A stretch of 64,000 nucleotides of DNA from Bradyrhizobium retamae (GCF_001440415.1 NZ_LLYA01000101.1:62001-126000), one strand, 5' to 3'; numbered from the stretch's first letter, positions 9,696 through 18,671 are shown. A program made the numbers and translations. The notes: generated by a model not told the origin, from the letters alone.

Positions 9696-11114
9696 ATGGC
9701 CGACAATTCCTTCGACGTCATCATCATCGGCTCCGGCCCCGGTGGCTACGTCACCGCGATCCGCTCGGCTCAACTCGGCTTCAAGACCGCGATCATCGAA
9801 AAGTCCTATCTCGGCGGCATCTGCCTGAACTGGGGCTGCATCCCGACCAAGGCGCTTCTGCGATCAGCCGAAATCTTCCATTACATGCAGCACGCCAAGG
9901 ACTACGGCCTTTCAGCCGAGAAGATTTCGTTCGATCCGAAGGCGGTGGTGCAACGCTCGCGTGGCGTTTCGAAGCGGCTGAATGACGGCGTCGGCTTCCT
10001 GATGAAAAAGAACAAGGTGACAGTGATTTGGGGCGAGGCGTCGATCGATGCGCCGGGCAACGTCACGGTGAAAAAATCCGCCGTCGAGGCGCCGAAGGGG
10101 GCGCTGGGTGAGGGCGCCTATCAGGCCAAGCATATCATTCTCGCGACCGGCGCCCGGCCGCGCGTGCTGCCGGGGCTTGAGCCCGACAAGAAACTGGTCT
10201 GGACCTATTTCGAGGCGATGGTCCCGGAGCGGATGCCGAAATCGCTGCTGGTGGTTGGTTCGGGCGCAATCGGCATCGAGTTCGCCTCGTTCTTCCACAC
10301 CATGGGCGCCGATGTCACCGTGGTCGAGGTCTTGCCGCAGATCCTCCCGGTCGAGGACGCCGAGATCGCCGGTCTCGCGCGCAAGCGGTTCGAGAAGCAG
10401 GGCATCAAGATTCTCTCAAACACCAAAGTCACGAAGCTCGAGAAGAAAGCCGACAGTGTGGTTGCCACCATCGACGACGGCAAGAAGCCGCAGACGGTCG
10501 AGTTCGAGCGGGTGATCTCGGCGGTCGGCGTGGTCGGCAATGTCGAAGGTCTCGGCCTCGAAAAGCTCGGCGTCAAGACCGACCGCGGCGTCGTCGTGAT
10601 CGACGGCTACGGCAAGACCAATGTCCCCGGCATTTATGCTATTGGCGACGTCGCAGGTCCGCCGATGCTCGCCCACAAGGCCGAGCACGAAGGTGTCGTC
10701 TGCATCGAGGCTATCAAGGGCCTGCATCCGCACGCCACGGACAAGAACCTCATTCCCGGCTGCACCTATTGCCACCCGCAGATTGCTTCCGTGGGGCTGA
10801 CCGAGGCGAAGGCGAAAGAGGGCGGCCGCGAGATTCGCGTCGGCCGCTTCCCGTTCGTCGGCAACGGCAAGGCAATCGCGCTCGGTGAGGACCAGGGCCT
10901 CGTCAAGGTGATCTTCGACAAGAAGACGGGGCAATTGCTCGGCGCTCACATGATCGGTGCGGAAGTGACGGAGTTAATCCAGGGTTACGTGGTCGCCATG
11001 AATCTGGAGACTACGGAGGAGGAGTTGATGCACACCGTATTCCCGCATCCGACGCTGTCCGAGATGATGAAGGAGGCCGTGTTGGATGCCTACGGCCGCG
11101 TGCTGAACATCTAG
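9696..11114 (+). CDS. lpdA: dihydrolipoamide dehydrogenase (E3)
   Basis: A 472-residue FAD disulfide oxidoreductase that reoxidises E2 lipoamide with NAD+. The FAD-binding GSGPGGY motif is at residues 13-19. The redox-active cysteine pair is C43 and C48 in GGICLNWGCIPTKALL. The NAD-binding GSGAIGIEFAS lies mid-protein, the second FAD motif is IYAIGDV, and the C-terminal catalytic His is in HTVFPHPTLSE. It is the last gene of the pdh operon, separated from pdhC by a palindromic repeat. Confidence 0.97.
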   Translation: MADNSFDVIIIGSGPGGYVTAIRSAQLGFKTAIIEKSYLGGICLNWGCIPTKALLRSAEIFHYMQHAKDYGLSAEKISFDPKAVVQRSRGVSKRLNDGVGFLMKKNKVTVIWGEASIDAPGNVTVKKSAVEAPKGALGEGAYQAKHIILATGARPRVLPGLEPDKKLVWTYFEAMVPERMPKSLLVVGSGAIGIEFASFFHTMGADVTVVEVLPQILPVEDAEIAGLARKRFEKQGIKILSNTKVTKLEKKADSVVATIDDGKKPQTVEFERVISAVGVVGNVEGLGLEKLGVKTDRGVVVIDGYGKTNVPGIYAIGDVAGPPMLAHKAEHEGVVCIEAIKGLHPHATDKNLIPGCTYCHPQIASVGLTEAKAKEGGREIRVGRFPFVGNGKAIALGEDQGLVKVIFDKKTGQLLGAHMIGAEVTELIQGYVVAMNLETTEEELMHTVFPHPTLSEMMKEAVLDAYGRVLNI

Positions 11115-11127
11115 CCTAATCCCTAAC

Positions 11128-11217
11128 CGTCATGCGCGGGCTTGACCCGCGTATCCATCGCGCTTCACAAGAGTCTTGCGAAGAAGATGGAATGCCGGGT
11201 CTAGCCCCGGCAATGAC
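11128..11217. repeat. dispersed palindromic repeat, family B (copy 1)
   Basis: An inverted repeat of about 90 bp with ends CGTCATGCGCGGGCTTGACCC... and ...CCCCGGCAATGAC. A second member lies at 45924-46036. It runs up to the first possible start codon of the threonine synthase gene. Confidence 0.8.
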
Positions 11218-11239
11218 AAGCAAACCAGAAAGAACAGTT

Positions 11240-12481
11240 GTGAAAGACAACGACAATCTGACCATCGAACGCCCGACCTTTGTGACCCATCTCGAATGCG
11301 CGATGGAAGGCGATCGGTACGAGGCCGACCAGATTTACAACCTCTCCAAGGCCGGCAAGCCGCTACTGGTGCGTTACGACCTCGCTGGCGTGAAGAAGGC
11401 GCTGACCAAGGAAGCCCTCGCGCAGCGCCCGGCCGACATGTGGCGCTATCGCGAGCTGCTGCCGGTGCGTAAGGTCACGGACATTGTCAGCCTCGGCGAA
11501 GTGACGACGCCGCTGATCCGGCTGCCGAAGCTTGCGAAAAAACTCGGCGCTGGCGAGATCATTGTGAAGGACGAGGGGCGCTTGCCGACCGGCTCGTTCA
11601 AGGCCCGCGGCCTTGTCATGGCGGTGTCGATGGGCAAGGCGCTCGGTATCAAGCACATGGCGATGCCGACCAACGGCAATGCGGGCGCAGCGCTCGCGGC
11701 CTACGCGACGTCCTGCGGCATCAAGACGACGATCTTCTGCCCCGCCGACACGCCGGAGGTGAACGTCAGCGAGATCGAGCTGCAGGGCGCCACCGTCTAT
11801 CGCGTCAATGGCCTGATCGACGATTGTGGCAAGATCGTCGGCGAGGGGAAGGTAAAAGCGGGCTGGTTCGACACCTCGACGCTGAAGGAGCCTTACCGGA
11901 TCGAAGGCAAGAAGACGATGGGCCTTGAGCTCGCCGAACAGCTAGACTGGGAGATGCCCGACGTGATCTTCTACCCGACCGGCGGCGGCACCGGCCTGAT
12001 CGGAATGTGGAAGGCGTTTGCCGAACTGGAAGCCATCGGCTTCATCGGCGCGAAGCGGCCGCGGATGGTCGCGGTACAGGCGTCCGGCTGCGCGCCGATG
12101 GTGCGCGCCTTCGAGAACGGCACCGAGCACGCCCCGCGCTGGGAAGATGCCCATACCATCGCGTCAGGCATCCGCGTGCCGCAAGCGGTCGGAGATTTTC
12201 TGATCCTGCGCGCGGTTCGCGAGAGCAAGGGATTTGCGATCGCGGTCCCGGACGAGAAGATTTCTGCTGCGCTCAACGAAGTGGCGCGCGAGGAGGGCCT
12301 GCTGTTGTGTCCGGAAGGGGCGGCGACGTATGCTGCCTATCAGCAAAGCCTTGCCGACGGTCGCGTGACCAAAAACGATCGCGTCATGCTGTTCAATTGC
12401 GCGACAGGGCTTAAATATCCGCTGCCGCCGGTCACGCGCACGCTCGATCGCCACCAGCCGATCGACTACGCCAAGCTCTGA
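11240..12481 (+). CDS. thrC: threonine synthase family PLP enzyme
   Basis: A 413-residue fold-type II PLP enzyme, expected to convert O-phosphohomoserine to threonine. The Schiff-base lysine is in PTGSFKARG, followed by the PTNGNAGAALAAYA phosphate and cofactor loop and the glycine-rich FYPTGGGTGLIG. I place the start at GTG 11240, nine codons downstream of ATG 11213: the ATG lies within the family B repeat and has no Shine-Dalgarno, while AGAAAGAA precedes the GTG. Either start is possible. Paralogues of this type exist alongside a core thrC in related genomes, so a related lyase or dehydratase activity cannot be excluded. Confidence 0.85.
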   Translation: MKDNDNLTIERPTFVTHLECAMEGDRYEADQIYNLSKAGKPLLVRYDLAGVKKALTKEALAQRPADMWRYRELLPVRKVTDIVSLGEVTTPLIRLPKLAKKLGAGEIIVKDEGRLPTGSFKARGLVMAVSMGKALGIKHMAMPTNGNAGAALAAYATSCGIKTTIFCPADTPEVNVSEIELQGATVYRVNGLIDDCGKIVGEGKVKAGWFDTSTLKEPYRIEGKKTMGLELAEQLDWEMPDVIFYPTGGGTGLIGMWKAFAELEAIGFIGAKRPRMVAVQASGCAPMVRAFENGTEHAPRWEDAHTIASGIRVPQAVGDFLILRAVRESKGFAIAVPDEKISAALNEVAREEGLLLCPEGAATYAAYQQSLADGRVTKNDRVMLFNCATGLKYPLPPVTRTLDRHQPIDYAKL

Positions 12482-12514
12482 CCGTCATGCGGCGGAATGT
12501 AATGGGAGCATGAG

Positions 12515-13483
12515 ATGCGAAAGATCATTCTGGCCGCGATTGCAGTGTTGGCGTTCGGTGGTGTTGCGGCAGCGCAAAACTTCCCCTCGCGTCCCGTCAC
12601 CATCATCGTACCGTTCTCCGCTGGCGGTCCGTCGGATGCGATGGCGCGCATTCTCGCGGAGCGCATGAAGGTCACGCTCGGCGAGCAGGTGCTGGTCGAG
12701 AACGTGACGGGAGCGGCCGGTTCGGTCGGCGTCGGCCGCGCGGTGCGTTCGCCGCCTGACGGTTACACGATCAGCTTCGGCCACCTCGGTACCCACGTCG
12801 CCAATGGCGCGATCTACAAGCTCGGCTACGACCTCATAACCGACCTCGAACCGGTCGCGCTGCTGCCGAGCAATCCGATGATCATCGTCAGCAAGAAGGC
12901 GGTGCCCGCAACCTCGCTGAAGGAATTTGTGGCGTGGCTGAAGGCGCAGCCGACGTCGGCGACCGCGGGCACGGCCGGCGCCGGCTCCGGCAGCCATATC
13001 GCCGGGGTCTACTTCGAGAACGTTACCGGCATCAAGCTGCAATATGTGCCGTATCGCGGCACCGGCCCCGCGATGAATGATCTCGTCGCCGGCCAGATCG
13101 ACATGATCGTCGACCAGACCTCGAATTCGATCGGGCAGGTGCGGGCCGGCAATATCCGCGCCTATGCCATCACCGACAGCAAGCGCGTGGAATCTGCCTC
13201 CGACATTCCGACCGTGGACGAGGCGGGGCTGCCCGGCTTCCACATGACGCTGTGGTCCGGCCTCTGGGTGCCCAAGGATACGCCGAAGGACGTCATCGCC
13301 AAGCTGAATGCGGCGACCGTGGAGGCGTTGAACGATCCGGCGGTGCGCAAGCAGCTTGAAAACCTCGGCCTGCAAATGCCGCCGAAGGACAAACTCACGC
13401 CCGAAGCGCTCGGTGCCTGGCAGAAAGCCGAGATCGCAAAATGGTGGCCGATGATCAAGGCCGCCAACGTCAAGGTGGATTAG
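12515..13483 (+). CDS. tripartite tricarboxylate transporter (Bug family) substrate-binding protein
   Basis: A 322-residue periplasmic binding protein. The signal peptide spans residues 1-20 (ILAAIAVLAFGGVAAA) and is followed by the Bug hallmark [20 protein letters not shown], then NVTGAAGSVGVG and PYRGTGPAMNDLVAGQID. Bug proteins capture carboxylates or aromatic acids for TctAB permeases, or act as sensors. No TctA or TctB gene is in the window, so this is an orphan receptor. Its 3' end (from 13329) is present again, diverged, at 14386-14541. Confidence 0.92.
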   Translation: MRKIILAAIAVLAFGGVAAAQNFPSRPVTIIVPFSAGGPSDAMARILAERMKVTLGEQVLVENVTGAAGSVGVGRAVRSPPDGYTISFGHLGTHVANGAIYKLGYDLITDLEPVALLPSNPMIIVSKKAVPATSLKEFVAWLKAQPTSATAGTAGAGSGSHIAGVYFENVTGIKLQYVPYRGTGPAMNDLVAGQIDMIVDQTSNSIGQVRAGNIRAYAITDSKRVESASDIPTVDEAGLPGFHMTLWSGLWVPKDTPKDVIAKLNAATVEALNDPAVRKQLENLGLQMPPKDKLTPEALGAWQKAEIAKWWPMIKAANVKVD

Positions 13484-13573
13484 CTCCGGATGCGCACGCG
13501 GGCGAATGTGCAAGATCGAGGGCAGGGAACCTACGGGTAGTGCGGACGTTAACGCTCTTATACGGAGCGCACG

Positions 13574-13738
13574 ATGGCTGACAAATACAACCGAACCAAG
13601 GGCACAATCGGACTCATTCTCGGCGGAGTCATCGCATTGGCTGCTGCGGCATTCATTCTCACCGGCGGTGAATTGGGCGGAACTAAAGAGGTGACCAGCG
13701 ATGCTGACCTTCCGCCGGTCGCGCCCGGAAAGAAATAG
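13574..13738 (+). CDS. small single-pass membrane protein, 54 aa
   Basis: An uncatalogued small ORF starting MADKYNRTKGTIG. One transmembrane helix lies at about residues 11-30 (TIGLILGGVIALAAAAFILT), followed by a polar Pro-rich tail ending VAPGKK. The translation looks protein-like (positive residues before the helix, no rare composition) and is preceded by TACGGAGCGCACG, a weak ribosome-binding site. It lies in the segment bracketed by the duplicated Bug 3' end. I do not recognise a family; small size leaves doubt. Confidence 0.55.
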   Translation: MADKYNRTKGTIGLILGGVIALAAAAFILTGGELGGTKEVTSDADLPPVAPGKK

Positions 13739-13843
13739 TAGTTGGTAAGTGTGCTTTGTCCGATCTCTTCGGACTGCAGCGGCCAAGCCGTCCTCCATAT
13801 TGATCGGATGCTCTATTTCGACTGAGCATCGCGCGCGCAGCGC

Positions 13844-14388
13844 GATGTCGTTGAGCGGATCATCAACATCACCAGTCGCGAGGTGAGCGACATTATGACC
13901 CCGCGGACGGATATCGACTGGAGGCTCTCGATGGTGAACCACTTGATCCCCTCGCCGCAATTCAGCAGCCTTTGGTTCTCCCCGAATCGATTCCTGTGCT
14001 TCACGCTATCGAGAGGTTCAAGGCTCAGCCCGCTCGTGTCGGCGTGATCGTCGACGAATATGGAGCGCTTCAGGGCATCGTGACGCGGACCGACCTCCTT
14101 GCGGCAATTGCGGGCGATCTGCCCGATGCCGGTGAGGACCCTGCGGAGCTTGAGCAACGGGACGGCACGTTCCTCTTAGATGGCAAAATGGCAGCGGACG
14201 AAGCTCCGATTCGCCTCAATATCGGTCGCAGGCCGGAAGGCGATTTTCACACGCTTGCAGGATTTGCGATTGCTCTACTTGGCAGAATACCCGCCCTTGG
14301 TAACCAGTTCACTTGGGAGGGGTGGCGATTCCAGATCGTTGATATGGAGGGTCCGCGGATTAGCAAGGTTCTTGCATCAAGAGACTGA
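13844..14388 (+). pseudogene. decayed CorC/HlyC-type CBS-domain gene fragment
   Basis: A remnant of the CBS plus CorC_HlyC half of a hemolysin/CorC family protein. In one frame VERIINITSREVSDIMTPRT (from 13844) matches the start of the CBS pair. The frame then shifts near 13920, and DGEPLDPLAAIQQPLVLPES continues into VIVDEYGALQGIVTRTDLL and a complete CorC_HlyC tail ending ISKVLASRD. The DUF21 membrane half and the first CBS core are missing. The intact homologue at 17382-18671 has the same C-terminal order (DEYG, GIV/GVV, DKVLASR) but is clearly diverged, so this is not a recent copy of it. Confidence 0.75.
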
Positions 14389-14541
14389 ACGATCCGGCTG
14401 TACGCAAACAGCTTGAAAAACCTCGGCCTGCAGATGCCGCCCAAGGACAAGCCCACGCCCGAAGCGCTCGGCGCCTGGCAAAAGGCCGAGATCACAAAAT
14501 GGTGGCCGATGATCAAGGCCGCCAACGTCAAGGTGGATTAG
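14386..14541 (+). pseudogene. second, truncated 3' end of a Bug binding-protein gene
   Basis: The segment repeats 13329-13483, the last 50 codons of the intact Bug gene, with roughly ten substitutions and one inserted A that breaks the frame. It includes the same final codons and stop. Its first base coincides with the TGA of the CorC remnant. It therefore marks a direct repeat of about 155 bp bracketing 0.9 kb of foreign-looking sequence. Confidence 0.85.
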
Positions 14542-14576
14542 CCCGGCCGCCGCGCGCTTGCTCATGATGTGTCACG

Positions 14577-14807
14577 ATGGCTTACGTATGTGGGGCGTGT
14601 AACCGGCGGCCCGCTCCCCCGGTGAGGCTGCATGGCTTTGCCGCTTGTTCGAAGCACGTCGTCACTGAACGCTGGGCAGCCTCTCCAGCGCGACTTGTTG
14701 CCACAGCCGAGATAGTCATTTGCGTTTTGACGCAGGTGGTGCCTCAATTCTTTCCGTCTGTTGGAGATGCATGGAATTTCATTGTCTGCCCGGAATGCAG
14801 CTATTGA
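14577..14807 (+). CDS. possible small zinc-ribbon-like protein (doubtful)
   Basis: A 76-codon ORF with CGAC near the start (residues 5-9) and CPEC at the C-terminus, a spacing that could form a zinc ribbon, plus two further cysteines. No Shine-Dalgarno precedes the ATG and I recognise no family. It is the only plausible coding sequence in the 370 bp between the Bug remnant and the rhodanese gene; the rest of that gap shows nothing I can name. Confidence 0.3.
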   Translation: MAYVCGACNRRPAPPVRLHGFAACSKHVVTERWAASPARLVATAEIVICVLTQVVPQFFPSVGDAWNFIVCPECSY

Positions 14808-14914
14808 CTGGCCTCCGCTGCAGTGGCGCTTTTCGCCGTCAGGATAGTCTGGCCGCGATCATACTGACGATCCATTTGCACGGAATGCTTTAACTCCATT
14901 ATCAGGAGCCTCCC

Positions 14915-15841
14915 ATGAAACTAGCATCGCTATTCACTGCGGTGACACTTACCGTCATCGGCCTTGCAGGCCCGACGCTTGCACAAACGCCGGAAGGCCC
15001 ACTCGTCAACGGCGAATGGCTGGAGAAGAACCTTAGCGATCCCAAGGTGCGTGTCGTCGAGGTGAGCGTCGAACCGGGCCTGTTCGAACGCGGCCATATC
15101 CCCAATGCGCAGAACGTTGTCTGGCACACGGATCTGGTTGACACGGTCCGTCGCGACATCGCCACGAAGGAGAAATTTCAGGACCTCGTCCGCAAGCTCG
15201 GCATCGACAAGGATACGACCGTCGTCCTCTACGGCGACAACAACAACTGGTTTGCCGCCTGGGGCGCCTGGATTTTCAAAAGCTACGGCTTCGATAACAT
15301 AAAGCTGCTCGATGGCGGCCGGAAGAAATGGGAGGCTGACAAGCGTCCCTTCGACAGCCGTGTGGCCTCGGTAGCGCCGAGCCAGGTTTCCATCGGCGAG
15401 CCCAACAGCAAGCTGCGCGCGCGGCTGTCGGACGTGAACGACGCGGTGTCGAAGAAGACCAATGCGACCATCGTCGACATCCGCTCGCCGGACGAATATT
15501 CCGGCAAGGTGTTCGCTCCTCCGGGTTCGCAGGAGCTGGCGGTGCGCGCCGGCCACGTCCCGGGTGCGATCAACGTTCCCTGGGTCCGCGCCGTGAACGA
15601 GGATGGCACGATCAAGTCGGCTGACGAATTGAAGAAGCTTTATGCAGCAGCGGGCATCGATGATTCGAAGCCGATCATCGTCTACTGCCGCATTGGCGAA
15701 CGCTCCAGCCACACCTGGTTCGTGCTCTCGCAGATTCTGGGCTATGATGTGCGCAACTATGACGGCTCGTGGACCGAATACGGAAACACGGTTGGCTTGC
15801 CCGTCGTCAACGTGGCAGGGACCGTCTGGGGTGGCAAGTGA
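14915..15841 (+). CDS. exported sulfurtransferase (tandem rhodanese)
   Basis: A 308-residue periplasmic thiosulfate sulfurtransferase-like protein. The signal peptide is residues 1-23 (ending GPTLAQ). The first rhodanese domain (about 30-150) lacks the catalytic cysteine (loop LYGDNNNW). The second (about 165-295) carries the active loop VYCRIGERSSH with the catalytic cysteine. RRDI/GHVPGAINVPW are family signatures. The start follows CAGGAG. The gene overlaps the next transporter gene by 11 bases, suggesting that sulfane sulfur handling outside the cell is coupled to thiosulfate or sulfur uptake. Confidence 0.92.
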   Translation: MKLASLFTAVTLTVIGLAGPTLAQTPEGPLVNGEWLEKNLSDPKVRVVEVSVEPGLFERGHIPNAQNVVWHTDLVDTVRRDIATKEKFQDLVRKLGIDKDTTVVLYGDNNNWFAAWGAWIFKSYGFDNIKLLDGGRKKWEADKRPFDSRVASVAPSQVSIGEPNSKLRARLSDVNDAVSKKTNATIVDIRSPDEYSGKVFAPPGSQELAVRAGHVPGAINVPWVRAVNEDGTIKSADELKKLYAAAGIDDSKPIIVYCRIGERSSHTWFVLSQILGYDVRNYDGSWTEYGNTVGLPVVNVAGTVWGGK

Positions 15842-17093
15842 AGCGCTGACATCGCAGGACAAGGCTTACGCGCATCGCATCGATGCGCCGCAGACCGCAA
15901 CGGCGCCGGGCTCCCCGGCGTCGTTCGCATTTGTGCCCTCACTCGTGCGCTTGCTGGTCTCGGCTGCGCTTCTGGTGGTGCTGGCGGCGCTGGCTTACGT
16001 GCTCCACCTGAACCGCCAGCCGGGTCTTTCGCTCTCGCTTCTCTTGGGCGCAGCCTTCGGCATTGTCCTGCAACGCTCGCGCTTCTGCTTCTTCTGCAAT
16101 TTTCGCGACTGGTTCGACAGTGGCGATCCGCGCGGCCTGTTCGGAATCCTCGTGGCGCTCGCGGTCGGCATCGTCGGCTATGCCATCGTGTTCGGGGCGT
16201 GGCTGCCCGATCCGTCCAGCGGCCGGCTGCCGCCGGACGCCTTCATAGGCCCGGTGAGCCTCGTCCTGCCGGTTGCCGGCCTCGCATTCGGTGCAGGTAT
16301 GGCGATATCAGGCTCCTGTGTCAGCGCGCACCTCTATCGCCTCGGCGAGGGATCGCCGACCGCGCCTTTCGCGCTGATCGGCACGGTTATTGGCTTCATT
16401 CTCGGCTTCATGAGCTGGAATACGCTCTACCTGACCCAGATCGTTGGCGCGCCCATGGTGTGGCTGCCGCACTGGGTCGGCTATGCTGGCACGCTGGTGG
16501 CGAGCCTGATCATGCTCGCTCTCGTCGCGCTCTGGCTGTCGCGCGGCGGCCAGCAACGCTCTCAGCCAGTAGACGATACGCCCTGGCGCAAGATACTGAT
16601 CCATCGCTGGCCAGCCTGGATCGGCGGAGCGATCGTTGGCGTTATCGGCATGGTGGCGTATCTGCGCGTCGCGCCGCTGGGCGTCACCGCAGAGATTGGC
16701 AGCCGCGCGCGTCAGATCGCCTCGGTGACAGGTCTCTCGCCCGGCAGGCTTGAGGGACTTGATACGCTGCGGGGCTGTGTCACCGTCATTCGCGACGGTC
16801 TCGTTTCCAATAACGGCGCGTTCATCGCAGCGCTCGTTGTCGCTTCCTTTGCCGCCGCATTCGTATCCGGCCAATTCAAGCCGGAGCGGCCGACCGCCGG
16901 TCAGGCCAGCCGCGGTGTGATCGGCGGCATTCTGCTTGGCTGGGGCGCCATGACAGGCCTTGGCTGCACGATCGGCACGTTGCTTTCCGGCATCATGGCC
17001 GGAGCGCTCTCAGGCTGGGTCTTCGCGGTGGCGGTGTTCACAGGCATCGCCACCACACTGCTCGTGGGGCGCCGCATCGGGGCGCTAGGTTGA
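15831..17093 (+). CDS. YeeE/YedE (TsuA-like) sulfur-compound transporter
   Basis: A 420-residue polytopic membrane protein with about ten hydrophobic helices. The start is placed at GTG 15831, inside the 3' end of the rhodanese gene; the frame runs further back without family-like sequence. Conserved features are the cysteine segments RFCFFCNFRDW, GMAISGSCVSAHLYRLGEG and GWGAMTGLGCTIGTLLSG, matching the repeated GxGC motif of the YeeE/YedE family. Characterised TsuA members import thiosulfate, using membrane cysteines. Coupling to an exported rhodanese fits that role. A long loop lies at about residues 240-270. Confidence 0.88.
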   Translation: MASEALTSQDKAYAHRIDAPQTATAPGSPASFAFVPSLVRLLVSAALLVVLAALAYVLHLNRQPGLSLSLLLGAAFGIVLQRSRFCFFCNFRDWFDSGDPRGLFGILVALAVGIVGYAIVFGAWLPDPSSGRLPPDAFIGPVSLVLPVAGLAFGAGMAISGSCVSAHLYRLGEGSPTAPFALIGTVIGFILGFMSWNTLYLTQIVGAPMVWLPHWVGYAGTLVASLIMLALVALWLSRGGQQRSQPVDDTPWRKILIHRWPAWIGGAIVGVIGMVAYLRVAPLGVTAEIGSRARQIASVTGLSPGRLEGLDTLRGCVTVIRDGLVSNNGAFIAALVVASFAAAFVSGQFKPERPTAGQASRGVIGGILLGWGAMTGLGCTIGTLLSGIMAGALSGWVFAVAVFTGIATTLLVGRRIGALG

Positions 17094-17103
17094 AAGTCGG
17101 AGT

Positions 17104-17128
17104 GCAAGGGCCGGCGGCCGGCCCTTGC
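17104..17128 (+). terminator. GC-rich hairpin after the YeeE gene
   Basis: Inverted repeat GCAAGGGCC-loop-GGCCCTTGC starting 11 bp after the stop, with only a weak downstream T-run. A very similar hairpin is at 19070-19095. The remaining gap to 17381 shows no gene I can support. Confidence 0.6.
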
Positions 17129-17381
17129 AAGTGATTTTCAGGAAGTGGTTTGAGTGCTGGACTGCGTTTACCTTACGCGTTTTGACGTTTCAGCTTGGAA
17201 AGATGGCTTCCCGCGTCAGTCGGCGTTTCGGTACGGTCGATGCCTCGAACGCTCAAAAATCATCCGCCTGGATTGATTCTTGGTCCTAACGCCGTCACAG
17301 AAACGAACGATCCATGGGCCTTCTGCCAGTCGGCGGCGGGTCGGGGCCAGCACAACAGAATCATTTTGCGCCGGTCGACAT

Positions 17382-18671
17382 TCATGCCGGCTCAATTCGA
17401 CTGGCCAACACCTTGTCAATCCGCCTGCCGTCGAGATCGGCAACCTCAAACTGCCATCCCTCATCTTCAATTCTATCACCCACGTTGGGAATCTTGCCAA
17501 ACTCCTGAAGCAGAAAGCCGGCAAACGTCTGATAGGGCCGCGATGCAGGAAGGGCAATTCCGAGCAAATGCGCGGCCTCAACCGCCGGCATCCAACCGGA
17601 GATTAAATACGATCCGTCGTTACGCTTTACGGCAGCAGGCTCGACCGGTCCGTCTTTGGTATTGAAGGAGCCGACGATCGCTTCGAGGATGTCAGCGCTG
17701 GTCACGACACCTTGGAAAACGCCATATTCGTCATGCACCAGTCCCACGTGAACAGGTGCACCGCGCAAGAGCGTAATCACATCTCGAGCATCGAGCGCTT
17801 CCGGCATTATGGGTGCTTCGCGAACCAGATCTCGGACTTTGGGGATCTTGCCCGCCAGGTAGACGTCAAGCAAATCTTTTGCACTCACGATGCCTACCGC
17901 GCCTTCGTGATTGCCATCAAAGACGACGAGATGGGAGTGCTTGCTCTCCAAGAGGTCAGCAAAAATTTGGTCGTTACTATCTTCCAAGTTGATAGAGTCT
18001 ACCTCGTGACGTGGGGTCATTACCGCCCCCACGGCCAGATCGCCGAGCCGCATCACCCCGGCGATCCATTCCTTTTCGCCCGGTTCTAATACTCCGGCAT
18101 TCTCAGCCTCGGCGACAAGCGATCGAATTTCATCCTCACTGACTCTATCGCCCGCTTCCTCTCGATGACCCAACAGCCACAGCAATATCTTGCCGGATCG
18201 ATCAAGGAGCCACACCAGCGGATGCGACACCTTGGCAAGCAACACCATCGCAGGTGCCACCTTCACTGCTACGGCCTCTGGATCACGAAGCGCAATCTGC
18301 TTCGGAACGAGCTCGCCGATAATCAGTGACGCATAGGTGATGAAAGCAACGACAACGCCAACTCCGGCCGGCTCTGCGACGCGTGGCGACAGGCCGGCCT
18401 CGATCAGCCAAGATGCAAGACGGAGCCCTAACGTCGCGCCTGAGAAAGCGCCGGACAACACGCCAATCAGGGTAATGCCGATTTGAACGGTCGACAGGAA
18501 TTTGCCGGGATCAGATGCCAGCGCAAGGGCGCGGCGGGCTCCTTTGACACGCTTCTCGACAAGGCCGGCCAGCCTCGCCGGACGCGACGATACAATGGCC
18601 AACTCCGACATTGCGAGTAGGCCATTGAGAACAATCAGGATCGTGACGATCCCGAGGTCTAGATATAGCAC
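17382..18671 (-). CDS. CNNM/CorC (hemolysin C) family membrane protein
   Basis: A 429-residue protein of the HlyC/CorC group, thought to act in divalent-cation (Mg2+/Co2+) transport or homeostasis. The start is GTG 18671 (VLYLDLGIVTIL), seven bases after GAAGG; the open frame extends 42 codons further without signal. The N-terminal DUF21/CNNM membrane domain has about four helices and the GELVPKQIAL motif (about residues 120-130). Paired CBS domains follow (VMTPRHEV, DEYGVFQGVV), then the C-terminal CorC_HlyC domain ending IDKVLASR. A degraded homologue lies 3 kb away at 13844-14388. Confidence 0.93.
   Translation of the reverse strand: MLYLDLGIVTILIVLNGLLAMSELAIVSSRPARLAGLVEKRVKGARRALALASDPGKFLSTVQIGITLIGVLSGAFSGATLGLRLASWLIEAGLSPRVAEPAGVGVVVAFITYASLIIGELVPKQIALRDPEAVAVKVAPAMVLLAKVSHPLVWLLDRSGKILLWLLGHREEAGDRVSEDEIRSLVAEAENAGVLEPGEKEWIAGVMRLGDLAVGAVMTPRHEVDSINLEDSNDQIFADLLESKHSHLVVFDGNHEGAVGIVSAKDLLDVYLAGKIPKVRDLVREAPIMPEALDARDVITLLRGAPVHVGLVHDEYGVFQGVVTSADILEAIVGSFNTKDGPVEPAAVKRNDGSYLISGWMPAVEAAHLLGIALPASRPYQTFAGFLLQEFGKIPNVGDRIEDEGWQFEVADLDGRRIDKVLASRIEPA

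Noticed and set aside
12485..13960. 491-codon minus-strand ORF opposite the first Bug gene
   Set aside because: Shadow of the Bug gene; it also spans the intergenic region without any domain.
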